The notes under the pieces are model-generated. The model did no database searches and was not told the DNA's origin. It saw only the letters and a list, made by a program, of their open reading frames with translations. The position numbers and the translations under genes are program-made. Shown one piece after another: positions 1-9,734 of a DNA stretch of 64,000 nt (its first letter is position 1; each line of letters starts with the position of its first letter). The DNA lies in assembly GCF_014642635.1 (NCBI RefSeq), contig NZ_BMIQ01000005.1:1-64000 (forward strand). The letters run 5' to 3'. Source of the stretch: Aureimonas endophytica. Its GTDB lineage: Bacteria; Pseudomonadota; Alphaproteobacteria; Rhizobiales; Rhizobiaceae.

Positions 1-1456
1 CCATGCGGATCGTGCCGACCGAGCCGACGACCGAACCGATCGTCGCTTCCAGCGCCGCGACGGAGGCGTTGAACTGCTGGCGGATCGGCTCGAATTCCGG
101 CGCCACCTCGCGGTTCATCCGCACCGTGAGATCGCCGGCCGCGAGCGCGTCGAAGCCGGCCTCCACCGCATGGACGAAGGCCTTCAGGTCCTCCGCCTTG
201 GCATTGTCGACGGCCGACTGGCGATCGCGCTGCGCTTCGGCGGCGCGTCGCATCTCCTCCTGGTCCTGGCGCGAGCGCTGGCCCTTGGCGAGCTCGCCGC
301 GCACCCCTTCCAGCACCGCCGCGACCGCGCCGATCTCGTCCCGCTTGTCCGTGCCCTCGACGGCGCGCTGGTAGTCGCCCTGGCCGAGCGCCTCGACCGA
401 GCGCGACAGGCGGGCGAGCGGGCGGACGATGAAGGCGCGGACCGAACCGAAGAGGCTGGCCAGCACGCCGAGGATGACGACGAGGCTGCCGACGACGAGG
501 CCGGTCGCGAGGCTCCGCGCTGGGGCGGCGATCGTCGCGTCGGGCACGTCCATCACCACCGCCCAGGTGGCGCCCATGGTCTTCAGCGGAAAGGGCATGA
601 CGAAGCGGCGCAGGCCGACATCGCCGGGGCCGGAAACGGCGAGCTGCGTGTCCCTGCCGCTCGCCAGCGCGCCCTGCACCTCCGCCTTGCCGGCATCGTC
701 GTAGAGCTGCATCCGCAGGCTCTCGTTCGGATGCGCCGCCCATTTGCCGTTGCCGGAAAGGAGCATGACCTGTCCGTCGCCGAAGGGCTTCAGCGCCCCG
801 AGCCGCGCCGTCAGATTGTCGAGCGCGATGTCGAGGCCGGCCGTGCCGATCAGCTTGCCGCCGGACATCACGGGAAAGGCGACGGAGGTCATCAGCACCT
901 TCTTCGTGCCGATGTCATAGGCATAGGGATCGATCATCGCCGGCTTTCCGGTCTCGGCCGGCGCGGTGTAGAAGGCTTCGGGATAGACTTGTCCGTCCTC
1001 GGCCGGCTCCATCGTCACCTTGCCGTCGAGCCGGCTCCAATAGGGCATGAAGCTGCCGGTGCTGTTGGAGCCGAGATCCTTGCGCCCGGCCATCTGCGCG
1101 TCCTTGCCGTCGAAGGCGTTGGGCGCCTCGAAATACCAGCTGCCGAGAATGTAGTCCGAGGATTCGACGTTCGAGCGCAGGATGTCGAGCGCCGTCTGCC
1201 GGTCCTTGACGCCGCGCGCATGAACCGCCGCGAGGGCCTCGGCCATCGACCGGCCGGTGGCCGCGACCTCTGTCAGCTCCGTCGCGATGCCCGTCGCCGT
1301 CGCCCGGGCCATCTCGGTGCCGTAGCGGTCGGACAGGCTCGCGACCGTGCCCTCGACCTGATGCAGCACGAGATAGGACCCCGCCAGCAGGAGGCACGCG
1401 ATCGCGCCGCCGCCGATCCCGAGAAGCTTGGCGCTGATTGACTGACGAAACGACAC
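1..1456 (-). CDS. Methyl-accepting chemotaxis protein, N-terminal part (cut by window edge)
   Basis: Reading leftward from a GTG at 1456, an open frame runs to the window edge without a stop. An in-frame TAA at 1469-1471 just upstream limits the start. The product has a first membrane helix (about residues 8-28), a large periplasmic region of dCache type (contains SWYFEAPNAFDG and IDPYAYD), a second helix around VVGSLVVILGVLASL, then a HAMP domain (RPLARLSRSVEALGQGDY) and the beginning of a long cytoplasmic helix. This is the architecture of a transmembrane chemoreceptor that senses a small periplasmic ligand and signals to CheA/CheW. The conserved signalling tip lies outside the window, so the MCP call rests on the sensor plus HAMP layout. 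A histidine kinase with the same sensor is less likely but not excluded. Confidence 0.85.
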   Translation of the reverse strand, partial: MSFRQSISAKLLGIGGGAIACLLLAGSYLVLHQVEGTVASLSDRYGTEMARATATGIATELTEVAATGRSMAEALAAVHARGVKDRQTALDILRSNVESSDYILGSWYFEAPNAFDGKDAQMAGRKDLGSNSTGSFMPYWSRLDGKVTMEPAEDGQVYPEAFYTAPAETGKPAMIDPYAYDIGTKKVLMTSVAFPVMSGGKLIGTAGLDIALDNLTARLGALKPFGDGQVMLLSGNGKWAAHPNESLRMQLYDDAGKAEVQGALASGRDTQLAVSGPGDVGLRRFVMPFPLKTMGATWAVVMDVPDATIAAPARSLATGLVVGSLVVILGVLASLFGSVRAFIVRPLARLSRSVEALGQGDYQRAVEGTDKRDEIGAVAAVLEGVRGELAKGQRSRQDQEEMRRAAEAQRDRQSAVDNAKAEDLKAFVHAVEAGFDALAAGDLTVRMNREVAPEFEPIRQQFNASVAALEATIGSVVGSVGTIRM

Positions 1457-1686
1457 GGGGTGACTGCCTTAACGGAACCGCTGCGAATGCCATGCTGGGA
1501 GCGAAGAGGTTAAGATCTTTGGAAAATGCCGCCGGATCAGTAGTTTCCCGCATGGAGATCCGAGCGACGGCGGCGGCAGCGCGGCATTCGGCGGCGACAC
1601 GCCGCAGCCCGGCCTTTCGGCTCTGGCGCATCGGCGCGGCGGGGGCTAGACATTTCCGGGTGACGAGGCGGCCATGGGGGGTGGCG
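1457..1686. other. Divergent intergenic region, MCP / alpha-2-macroglobulin
   Basis: These 230 bases separate two divergent genes and must hold both promoters. No convincing -35/-10 pair was found. A short AT-richer stretch at 1510-1522 (TTAAGATCTTTGG) stands out; its two halves recur upstream of the diguanylate cyclase at 62627-62653. Confidence 0.4.
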
Positions 1687-4600
1687 ATGCCGGGATCGAT
1701 CCGCATGCGGGCCATGGCCGTGTCGCTGGCGCTACTCGCCCTCGCGGGTGTCGCGGGGGCCGGCGAGCGCCGGATCGTGCCCTCGCCGGGCGCCGACTAT
1801 ACCGGCGGCGACTACGACATGATGCGCGGCGTCGACGCCAATCTCTGCGAGACCGCCTGTCTCGCCGACACGCGCTGCCAGGCCTTCACCTATAACAGCA
1901 AGGCGCGGGCCTGTTTCCTGAAGGACAGGCCGGGCGCGCTGAAGGCCGCCGCCAATGCCGATGCCGGCCGCGTCGTCGAGACCGCGCCGCCGGACGAGAA
2001 CGCCGTCGCCGAGCGCTTCGCGACGCTCGCCTTCCTGCCGAAGCCGGCGCTCGACGCCGCGAAGGCGCTCCGCGCCGGGATCGGCGCCGAGACGCGGGAC
2101 GATAAGCTCGACGCCGACCGGATCGTCACAGATGCCAAGACGGCGGTGAAGGAGAGCCGCTTCGCCGATGCGGCCGGCCTCTTCCGCGAGCGGCTGAAGC
2201 GCGAGCCCGGCGATGCGGAGGCCTGGAAGGGGCTGGCCGGCGCCGCCCTCGCCTTCCGGCCGCAGCCGAGCGAGGACGGCGCCCGCGACGAGGCGGCGGA
2301 GGCGCTCGTCGCGCTGCGCGGCCCGGCGGCGCTGAACACCTATGCCCTGGCCGAGGACACGGCCGGCGCGGCGCTGGCGCTCGATCTTCTGGCCGAAGGC
2401 TATGGCCTTGCCGAGAACTGGCGCGGCGCGATCCGGGTCTGGCGCGAGAGTCTGAAGCTCGCCGCCAATCCGGCCGTCGGCAAGCGTCTCGACGAGGCAT
2501 TGGCGGCGCATGGCTTCCGCATCACCGGCAACAGCGTCGACAACAATGCCGCCGCGCCGCGCATCTGCTTCAGCTTTTCCGAGAACCTCGCGGCCTCGGT
2601 GCTGAACGGCGAGACGGCCGGCGATTTCCTGCGCGTCGAGGGCGCCGACACGCTGCCCGTCTCGGCGAGCGGCAGCCAGATCTGCGTCGACGGCGTCGAG
2701 CATGGCCGGCGCTACCATATCCTGGTGCGGGCGGGGGTGCCCTCCGAAAGCGGCGACGTCCTGGCGAAGCCGGTGGACACCAGCATCTATGTGCGCGACC
2801 GCGATCCTGCCGTGCGCTTCGCCTCCAATGCCTATGTGCTGCCGGCCGGCGGCGAGGCGACGATCCCCGTCACGACGATCAATACCGACAAGGTGAAGGC
2901 GCGGCTGCTGCGGCTCGGCGACCGCTCGCTGGCGACGACGATCGGCGCCGGCCGCTTCCTCGCGCAGATGGAGCGCTACGAGACCGAGGAGATCGCCGCC
3001 AATCAGGGCGAGGAGGTCTGGCAGGGCTCGGTCGAGGTCGCCCGCGAGACGAATGCCGAGGTGACGACCGCGATCCCGGTCTCGGCCCTCGTCCAGGATC
3101 TCAAGCCCGGCGTCTACATCCTCACCGCCCGCGCCGACAACCAGCCGCAGGAGGACTATTCGGCCGACGCGACGCAATGGTTCGTCCTCACCGATCTCGG
3201 CCTGACGAGCTTTGCCGGCGAGGACGGGCTGCATGTCTTCGTCCGCTCGCTCGGCACGGCCGAGCCGCTCGGCGGCATCGCCCTCCAGCTCGTCGCCCGC
3301 AACAACGAGGTGCTCGGCACGGCGACGAGCGACGACAAGGGCCATGCCCGCTTCGCGCCCGGCCTCCTGAAGGGCTTGAACGGCGAGGCGCCCGCCGTCC
3401 TGATGGCGGGCCGCGAGCGCGACTTCGCCTTTCTGGACATGACGGCGGCGCCCTTCGATCTCACCGATCGCGGCGTCGAGGGGCGGGCGAAGGCCGGGGC
3501 GCTCGACGTGTTCCTGACGAGCGACCGGGGCATCTATCGCACCGGCGACGTGGTGAATCTGACCGGCCTCCTGCGCGACGGGCGGGCGCTCGCCTCCGAG
3601 GGCCTGACGCTGACCGGCATCGCGACGCGGCCGGACGGCGTCGAGTTCCGGCGCGAGGTGCTGACCGACAAGGGCGCCGGCGGTCTCGTCTGGAGCCTGC
3701 CGCTTCCGAAGGCCGCGATGCGCGGCACCTGGCGCTTCGCGCTCCATACCGATCCGAAGCTGCCGGCGATCGCGTCGACCAGCGTCCGCGTCGAGGATTT
3801 CGAGCCGCAGCGCCTCGCCTTCGATCTGAAGCTGACCGGCCGGCTCGATCCGGCGGCGCCGCCGCCCTTGCCGCTCGACGCCAACTATCTCTTCGGCGCG
3901 CCGGCGCCCGATCTCGCCGTCGAGGGCGAGGCGGTGCTGCGCCCGGCGCCCGCCGTGCCGGGCTTCGAGGCCTATTCCTTCGGCCTCGCCGACGACCAGC
4001 CGACGCCGACCGTCCTGCCGATCGAAGCGGTGACGACCGACGAGGCCGGCCATGCCGAGGCGAGCCTCGCCCCCTTCGAGGCCCCGGCGACGACGCGGCC
4101 GCTCGAAGCCGCGATCCGGCTGCGTGTCACCGATTCCGGCGGCCGGCCGGTGGAGCGCGAGGCGGTGCTGCCGCTCGCCGGCACCAAGGCGCGGCTCGGC
4201 ATCCGCCCGCTGTTCAGCGGCGCGGTCGGCGACGGCGACGCGGCGGGCTTCGCGGTGCTGGCGCTCGGGCCCGACGACCGGCCGATCGCCCTTCCCGGCG
4301 CGCATTGGGTGCTGAACCGCGTGATCCAGGACTATCAGTGGTATCGCTCGGGCGGGCGCTGGAACTACGAGCCGGTGGAGCGCACGGAGCGGGTCGCGAA
4401 CGGCGACCTGAACCTCTCGGCCGGCGAGCCGGCGCGGCTCTCGCTGCCCGTGTCCTGGGGCGGCTATCGGCTGGAACTGACGGACGCCTCCGGCCGGGCA
4501 CTGCCGGCGAGCGTCAATTTCGACGCCGGCTGGTATGTCGCCGCCCGCTCGGCCGAGACGCCGGACATCCTGAAGCTCTCGCTCGACAAGCCGCGCTACA

Positions 4601-7179
4601 AGGTGGGCGAGACGGCGCGCGTCCATATCGAGCCGCGCTTTTCCGGCAAGGCGGAAGTGCTCGTCATGGACGACCGGGTGGTGCAGACGGCCGAGGTCGA
4701 GATCCCGGCGACGGGCGGCGACGTCGCCCTTCCCGTCACCCGCGACTGGGGACCGGGGGCCTATGTCACGGCCGTTCTCTACCGGCCGATGAACATCGCC
4801 GAGAAGCGCATGCCGGGCCGGGCGATCGGCCTCGCCTATGCCGGCGTCGAGCCCGGCGAGCGGGCGCTGGACGTCGCGATCGAGGCGCCGGCCCTGGTGC
4901 GCCCGCGCGGCGTCGCCGAGGCCGTGGTGAAGGTCGGCGGCATCCAGCCGGGCGAGACCGCCTATTTGACGCTTGCCGCCGTCGACGAGGGCATCCTCAA
5001 CATCACCGATTTCCGGCCGCCCGCGCCGAAGGACTGGTATTTCGGCCGCAAGCGGCTCGGCGTCGACATCCGCGACCTCTACAGCAAGCTGATCGACCGC
5101 ATGCAGGGCGCGCCCGGCGCCGTGCGCTCCGGCGGCGATGCCGGCGCCTCGCTCGCCGCGCCGCCGCCGATGGACGAACTGGTCTCGCTGTTTTCCGGCC
5201 TCGTCAGGGTCGGTTCGGACGGCACGGCGCGCGTGCCGCTCGACCTGCCGGATTTCGAGGGCAAGCTGCGGCTGATGGCCGTCGCCTGGTCGCGAAGCGG
5301 CGTCGGCGAGGCGAATGCCGAGATGGTGGTGCGCGACCCGATCGTGATGCAGGTGAGCCAGCCGCGCTTCCTCGCGCCGGGCGACACGTCGCGCATCTCC
5401 GTCGACGTGACCCATGTCGAGGGTCCGGCCGGTCCCGTCGCGCTGGCGCTGACGGGCGGCGCCGGCATCGTCGCGATCGAAGATAAGGGGACGAGCGCGA
5501 TCGACCTCGCCGAGAAGGGCCATGGCCGCGTGCTGGTGCCGATCCGGGCCGACCGGCCGGGCGAGGCCGCCTTCGATCTGGCGCTGACGGCGCCGGACGG
5601 CACGGTGCTGCGCAAGAGCTTCAGCATTTCCGTGCGCTCGCTGGCGCCGGAGGTCCTGAAGAAGAGCCGCTTTCCGCTCGCCGCCGCGACCGGCCGGCTG
5701 ACGCTCGGCGCCGACGCGCTCGCCGATTTCGTGCCGGGCACCGGCCGCGTCGCCCTCACCGTCACCGGCAATGCCGGCTTCGACATCGCCGGGCTGGTGC
5801 GCGCCCTCGATCGCTATCCCTATGGCTGCACGGAACAGCTGACGAGCCGCGCCCTGCCGCTCGTCTATCTCGACCGGACGATCGTCGCGGCCGGGCTCGG
5901 CGAGGCGCGCGCGTCCGACGTGAGGGAGCGTGTCGAGAAGGCGGTGGCCGGCGTTCTCGCCAACCAGTCCGCCTCCGGCGGCTTCGGGCTCTGGGCGCCG
6001 GGCGACGGCGATCTCTGGCTGGATTCCTATGTCGCCGACTTCCTGACGCGGGCGCGCGAGGCAGGCTATCGCGTGCCGGAGGAAGGGCTGACGCTCGCCC
6101 TCGACAACTTGCGCAACTCGCTCGCCTATCTGCCGGAAAAGCCGGACTGGGGTCCGGTCGCCTATGCCTATTACGTCCTCGCCCGCAACGGCCGGGCGGC
6201 GATCGGCGACCTGCGCTACACGGCCGACAACCAGCTCGGCGAGTTCCCGACGCCGCTGGCGAAGGCCCAGCTCGGCGCGGCGCTGGCGCTCTATGGCGAC
6301 CGGGTGCGGGCGGAGGCAGTGCTGCGCGCCGCCGTCGCCGGGGCCGCCAAGGGCGAGGGCGACGCGGCGACCCGCACCGATTACGGCACGGCGCTGCGCG
6401 ACGGCGCCGCCGTGCTCACGCTGGCGCTCGAGACCCGCGTCGAGGGCGTCGACCTGGAGCCGCTCGTCGCCAAGGTCGGGGCGGAGCGCGCCGCCGCGCG
6501 TCCTTCCTCGACGCAGGAAGACGCCTGGTCGCTGCTCGCCGCCCATGCGCTGGTCGGCGGCAAGCCCTTGCGGCTCACCGTCAACGGCGCGCCGAAGAGC
6601 GGCAGCTATGTCGCGAGCTTCGACGCGGCCGCGCTGGCGACGCCGCTCGACATCGCCAATCGCGGCGACGCGCCCGCCTATGCCGAGCTGACCATCGCCG
6701 GCGTGCCGAGCGTGACGCCGCCCGGCGAAAGCGCCGGCTTCGAACTGTCGGTCACCTATTACACGCTCGACGGCAAGGAGGTGGATGTCGCGACGCTCGG
6801 CCAAGGCCAGCGGATCGTCGCCGTGGTCGAGGCGCAGCCCGGCGACGACAGGCCCGGCCGCCTGATGCTCGACGTGCCGCTCGCGGCCGGCTTCGAGATC
6901 GACAATCCGGCGATCCTGAAGGGCGGCGATGTCGGCTCGCTCGACTTCCTCGACCTGCCCGAGAGTTCGGCCCATGTCGAGTTCCGCGCCGACCGCTTCC
7001 TGGCGGCGGTGGACAAGCCGAGCGGCGACCAGTCCGCCTTGCGCTTCGCCTTCATCCTGCGCGCCGTCTCGCCCGGACGCTTCGCCGACCCCGCCGCCAG
7101 CATCGTCGACATGTACCGCCCCGAACGCCGCGCCCGCACCGAGGCGGGGACGGTGACGATCCTCGGCGCCAGGCAGTGA
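1687..7179 (+). CDS. Alpha-2-macroglobulin family protein with N-terminal PAN/apple domain (YfhM type)
   Basis: A 1830-residue secreted protein. From the ATG at 1687 there is a Sec signal peptide (hydrophobic residues 9-24, cleavage near AGA/GE); no lipobox cysteine is seen, unlike E. coli YfhM. Next comes a cysteine-containing PAN/apple-like segment at about residues 38-80 (LCETACLADTRCQAFTYNS), then MG-type domains. The bacterial thioester motif CTEQ is intact at residue 1381, followed by an alpha/alpha toroid-like thioester domain. The family is thought to trap invading proteases in the periplasm by thioester coupling and is typically paired with PBP1C. Here pbpC follows in the same direction about 300 bases downstream. 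The frame is open upstream to 1438, but the signal peptide fixes the start at 1687 or at the internal ATG 1705. Confidence 0.93.
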   Translation: MPGSIRMRAMAVSLALLALAGVAGAGERRIVPSPGADYTGGDYDMMRGVDANLCETACLADTRCQAFTYNSKARACFLKDRPGALKAAANADAGRVVETAPPDENAVAERFATLAFLPKPALDAAKALRAGIGAETRDDKLDADRIVTDAKTAVKESRFADAAGLFRERLKREPGDAEAWKGLAGAALAFRPQPSEDGARDEAAEALVALRGPAALNTYALAEDTAGAALALDLLAEGYGLAENWRGAIRVWRESLKLAANPAVGKRLDEALAAHGFRITGNSVDNNAAAPRICFSFSENLAASVLNGETAGDFLRVEGADTLPVSASGSQICVDGVEHGRRYHILVRAGVPSESGDVLAKPVDTSIYVRDRDPAVRFASNAYVLPAGGEATIPVTTINTDKVKARLLRLGDRSLATTIGAGRFLAQMERYETEEIAANQGEEVWQGSVEVARETNAEVTTAIPVSALVQDLKPGVYILTARADNQPQEDYSADATQWFVLTDLGLTSFAGEDGLHVFVRSLGTAEPLGGIALQLVARNNEVLGTATSDDKGHARFAPGLLKGLNGEAPAVLMAGRERDFAFLDMTAAPFDLTDRGVEGRAKAGALDVFLTSDRGIYRTGDVVNLTGLLRDGRALASEGLTLTGIATRPDGVEFRREVLTDKGAGGLVWSLPLPKAAMRGTWRFALHTDPKLPAIASTSVRVEDFEPQRLAFDLKLTGRLDPAAPPPLPLDANYLFGAPAPDLAVEGEAVLRPAPAVPGFEAYSFGLADDQPTPTVLPIEAVTTDEAGHAEASLAPFEAPATTRPLEAAIRLRVTDSGGRPVEREAVLPLAGTKARLGIRPLFSGAVGDGDAAGFAVLALGPDDRPIALPGAHWVLNRVIQDYQWYRSGGRWNYEPVERTERVANGDLNLSAGEPARLSLPVSWGGYRLELTDASGRALPASVNFDAGWYVAARSAETPDILKLSLDKPRYKVGETARVHIEPRFSGKAEVLVMDDRVVQTAEVEIPATGGDVALPVTRDWGPGAYVTAVLYRPMNIAEKRMPGRAIGLAYAGVEPGERALDVAIEAPALVRPRGVAEAVVKVGGIQPGETAYLTLAAVDEGILNITDFRPPAPKDWYFGRKRLGVDIRDLYSKLIDRMQGAPGAVRSGGDAGASLAAPPPMDELVSLFSGLVRVGSDGTARVPLDLPDFEGKLRLMAVAWSRSGVGEANAEMVVRDPIVMQVSQPRFLAPGDTSRISVDVTHVEGPAGPVALALTGGAGIVAIEDKGTSAIDLAEKGHGRVLVPIRADRPGEAAFDLALTAPDGTVLRKSFSISVRSLAPEVLKKSRFPLAAATGRLTLGADALADFVPGTGRVALTVTGNAGFDIAGLVRALDRYPYGCTEQLTSRALPLVYLDRTIVAAGLGEARASDVRERVEKAVAGVLANQSASGGFGLWAPGDGDLWLDSYVADFLTRAREAGYRVPEEGLTLALDNLRNSLAYLPEKPDWGPVAYAYYVLARNGRAAIGDLRYTADNQLGEFPTPLAKAQLGAALALYGDRVRAEAVLRAAVAGAAKGEGDAATRTDYGTALRDGAAVLTLALETRVEGVDLEPLVAKVGAERAAARPSSTQEDAWSLLAAHALVGGKPLRLTVNGAPKSGSYVASFDAAALATPLDIANRGDAPAYAELTIAGVPSVTPPGESAGFELSVTYYTLDGKEVDVATLGQGQRIVAVVEAQPGDDRPGRLMLDVPLAAGFEIDNPAILKGGDVGSLDFLDLPESSAHVEFRADRFLAAVDKPSGDQSALRFAFILRAVSPGRFADPAASIVDMYRPERRARTEAGTVTILGARQ

Positions 7180-7196
7180 GGGAACGGCCGACATCT

Positions 7197-7420
7197 TCGG
7201 AGGGGATCGGAAGGGGCTCCCTTCCTCTCACCTGCGGGGAGAGGGGTCCGAAGGACGGGCGAGACGAGTGGCTCGCCCCGGACGACCGCGCAGCGGGCCG
7301 GGTGAGGGGCACGCGGCGATGGCGATTGGCGACTGCGGCAGATCGCTGCGCGATCCCCCTCATCCCGCTGCCGCGACCTTCTCCCCAAAGGGGAGAAGAA
7401 GGCGGTGGCGAAGGCGGATG
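7197..7420. repeat. REP-like palindromic region between A2M and pbpC genes
   Basis: This non-coding stretch has mirrored purine/pyrimidine blocks typical of rhizobial intergenic repeats. It has a CCTCTC...GAGAGG hairpin near 7224-7246 on the left and a perfect 9-bp hairpin at 7378-7398 on the right. No second copy occurs in the window, so the repeat call rests on its style and internal symmetry. Confidence 0.4.
7378..7398. terminator. Hairpin after A2M gene (terminator-like or repeat end)
   Basis: A perfect 9-bp stem (CTTCTCCCC / GGGGAGAAG) with an AAA loop. There is no T-run after it, so it is either a repeat terminus or a weak terminator. Confidence 0.35.
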
Positions 7421-7480
7421 CGTTCTGGATCACCGGAAGAGGCGTCGCGCTAAAACAGCCGTGCTCTGCGGCATAACAAG

Positions 7481-9673
7481 ATGACGGACGAGCAAGTCCA
7501 CCCCGCGAGTTCCGAGACTAGCCTGATCTCCCCCCTTGAGGGGGAGATGCCGGCAGGCAGAGGGGGGTGCGAAGGCGTCAGCCTTCGAACCGCGCGGCGG
7601 TTCCGATTCAGCTTCGCCGTCCTCGCGCTCCTTTTCTGCCTCGGGCTCACCGGCGCCGGGTGGCGGTGTTTCGAGCGGGCGGTGGCGGCGGCCGAGGAGC
7701 GGCTGCGCGAGCCCGATACCGGCACGCTGGTGGTCGATCGCGAGGGCGCGATCCTCAGGGCCTTCGCGGCGCCGGACGGGCGCTGGCGGCTGGAGGCCGG
7801 CGTCGAGGCTGTCGATCCGCGCTACCTCGCAATGCTGCTCGCCTGGGAGGACAAGCGCTTCTTCGCCCATGGCGGCATCGACGGCCGGGCCGTGCTGCGA
7901 GCGCTCTGGCAGTCGGCCCGGCATGGCCGGGTGGTCGCCGGCGGCTCGACGCTCACCATGCAGGTCGCCCGGCTTCTGGAGCGGCTGCCGACCGGCAGCC
8001 TCGCCGCCAAATGGGATCAGGCGGTCGGCGCGGCGGCGCTGGAGCGGGGGCGCACGAAGGAGGACATTCTCGGCCTCTATCTCCGCCTCGCCCCCTATGG
8101 CGGCAATCTGGAGGGCGTGCGCGCGGCGAGCCTCGCCTGGTTCGGCAAGGAGCCGCGCCGCCTGACCGCCGGCGAGGCGGCGCTGCTCGTCGCCCTGCCC
8201 CAGGCGCCGGAACGCGTCCGTCCCGATCTCTATCCGGGCGCCGCCAAGCGGGCGCGCGACCGGGTGCTCGCGCGGATGGCGGAGCTCGGCATCCTCGCGC
8301 CCGAAGAGGCGCGGCGCGCGGCGGCCGAGCCGCTGCCGGCGGGCCGCCGGGCGATGCCGAGGCTCGCGGCCCACGCGGCGGAGCGGGCGCGGCAGGCGCA
8401 TCCCGAGGCCCGGCGCATCGCGCTGACGCTCGACGCCGCGCTCCAGGCGCGGGTCGAGACCTATGCGCGGGCGCGCGTCGCGGCCATGGACAAGCCGCTG
8501 AGCCTCGCCGTCCTCGTCAGCGATCACGCGACGGGCGAGGTGCTGGCGGCGCTCGGCTCGCCCGACCTCCTCGACGCCGGCCGCCAGGGCCATGTCGACC
8601 TGACGCGGGCGCCGCGCTCGCCCGGCTCGACGCTGAAGCCGCTGATCTACGGCCTCGCCTTCGAGCGCGGCGTCGCCCATCCCGAAAGCCTCGTCGACGA
8701 CCGGCCGACCGGCTTCGCCGGCTATGCCCCGCAGAATTTCGATCACGCCTTCGAGGGCGTCATCACCGCGCGCCGCGCCCTGCAATTGTCGCGCAACCTG
8801 CCGGCGATCGCGCTGCTCCAGGCGGTGGGACCGTCGCGGCTGGTGCAGCGGCTGCGCCGGGCGGGCGCCGCGCCCGAGCTCGGCGACCGCAGCCTGCCGG
8901 GCCTCGCCATCGGTCTCGGCGGCCTCGGCCTGTCCTTGCGCGATCTCGTCGCGCTCTACGGCGCCATCGCCGATGGCGGCGTCGCGCGCCCGCTGCGCGA
9001 GGAGGCGGGGGCGGCCCCGGCGCTCGCGCAAGGCGCCGGCGCCCGCGTCCTGTCCCCGCAGGCGGCTTGGTACGTCACCTCGATTCTCGCCGGCGGCTCG
9101 GCGACGGTGAAGGCCTCGCCCGGCACGATCGCGCACAAGACCGGCACGTCCTTCGGCTATCGCGACGCCTGGAGCCTCGGCTATGACGGGCGCCATGTCG
9201 TGGGGGTCTGGATCGGCCGGCCGGACGGCGCGCCGGTGCCCGGCCTCGTCGGCCAGGACGCGGCGGTGCCGGTGATGCGCGACGTCTTCTCGCGCATCGG
9301 GCCGGAAACCCGCCTGCCCGGCCCGCCGCCGGGCATCCTCGCCGTGCCGAACGGCGCGCTGCCGCCGCCGCTGCGGATGTTCGGCCAGCCCGCCGGCATG
9401 GCCCTGGCCGAGACCGCCCCGCGCCCGGAAATCGTCTTCCCGCCGAACGCGACGCGGATCGATCTCGGCCTCGCCGAAAATGCGGGGGCCGAGCTCGCCC
9501 TGAAGCTGCGCAACGGCACGCCGCCCTTCACGTGGTATGTGGACGGCGCGCCGGTGGAGCGCGGACGCTACGACCGGCAGGCCGCCTATCGCCCGGCGGA
9601 GCCCGGCTTCCTCGACATCTCCGTAGTGGATGCCAAGGGTGCGGCCGCGAGCGCCCGCGTCTTCGTCGATTGA
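7481..9673 (+). CDS. pbpC: Penicillin-binding protein 1C (bifunctional glycosyltransferase/transpeptidase)
   Basis: Up to 730 residues. A membrane anchor (FAVLALLFCLGLTGAG) is followed by a GT51 glycosyltransferase domain with EDKRFFAHGG (catalytic Glu about 123). The transpeptidase domain has the SxxK motif STLK (Ser about 383), SRN and KTGTS (Lys about 553). A C-terminal BiPBP_C-like domain ends the protein (GTPPFTWYVDGAP). It would polymerise and crosslink peptidoglycan on the periplasmic face. Pairing with the upstream alpha-2-macroglobulin is the classic yfhM-pbpC arrangement. The start is uncertain: residues about 14-37 are encoded by a copy of the palindromic repeat found elsewhere in the window, and alternatives are ATG 7481 (before it) and ATG 7547 (inside it). 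Confidence 0.93.
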   Translation: MTDEQVHPASSETSLISPLEGEMPAGRGGCEGVSLRTARRFRFSFAVLALLFCLGLTGAGWRCFERAVAAAEERLREPDTGTLVVDREGAILRAFAAPDGRWRLEAGVEAVDPRYLAMLLAWEDKRFFAHGGIDGRAVLRALWQSARHGRVVAGGSTLTMQVARLLERLPTGSLAAKWDQAVGAAALERGRTKEDILGLYLRLAPYGGNLEGVRAASLAWFGKEPRRLTAGEAALLVALPQAPERVRPDLYPGAAKRARDRVLARMAELGILAPEEARRAAAEPLPAGRRAMPRLAAHAAERARQAHPEARRIALTLDAALQARVETYARARVAAMDKPLSLAVLVSDHATGEVLAALGSPDLLDAGRQGHVDLTRAPRSPGSTLKPLIYGLAFERGVAHPESLVDDRPTGFAGYAPQNFDHAFEGVITARRALQLSRNLPAIALLQAVGPSRLVQRLRRAGAAPELGDRSLPGLAIGLGGLGLSLRDLVALYGAIADGGVARPLREEAGAAPALAQGAGARVLSPQAAWYVTSILAGGSATVKASPGTIAHKTGTSFGYRDAWSLGYDGRHVVGVWIGRPDGAPVPGLVGQDAAVPVMRDVFSRIGPETRLPGPPPGILAVPNGALPPPLRMFGQPAGMALAETAPRPEIVFPPNATRIDLGLAENAGAELALKLRNGTPPFTWYVDGAPVERGRYDRQAAYRPAEPGFLDISVVDAKGAAASARVFVD
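7524..7590 (+). repeat. Half copy of composite palindromic repeat (copy C)
   Basis: These 67 bases match the left half of the copy at 20511 almost base for base (GATCTCCCCCCTTGAGGGGG core, then GCCGGCAGGCAGAGG and GAAGGCGTCAGCCTTCG). The 11 bases before it (GACTAGCCTGA...) also match those before the copy at 18924. It lies inside the pbpC reading frame and supplies its apparent N-terminal codons. Confidence 0.85.
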
Positions 9674-9688
9674 GGATGCGCCCCCAGC

Positions 9689-9708
9689 CTCAGACTCGAG
9701 CGTCTGAG
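9689..9708 (+). terminator. Hairpin downstream of pbpC
   Basis: A perfect 7-bp inverted repeat (CTCAGAC / GTCTGAG) with a 6-base loop lies 15 bases after the pbpC stop and is followed by TTCATCCTT. It is a plausible transcription terminator, although it lacks a long T-run. Confidence 0.45.
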
Positions 9709-9734
9709 TTCATCCTTGCTGCCTCCGTTTCAGC

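Noticed and set aside
1732-7194. A 1820-residue open frame on the minus strand opposite the alpha-2-macroglobulin gene
   Set aside because: It is an antisense shadow caused by high GC at third positions; its translation is Arg/Gly/Ala-rich without motifs, while the plus frame has a signal peptide and thioester site.
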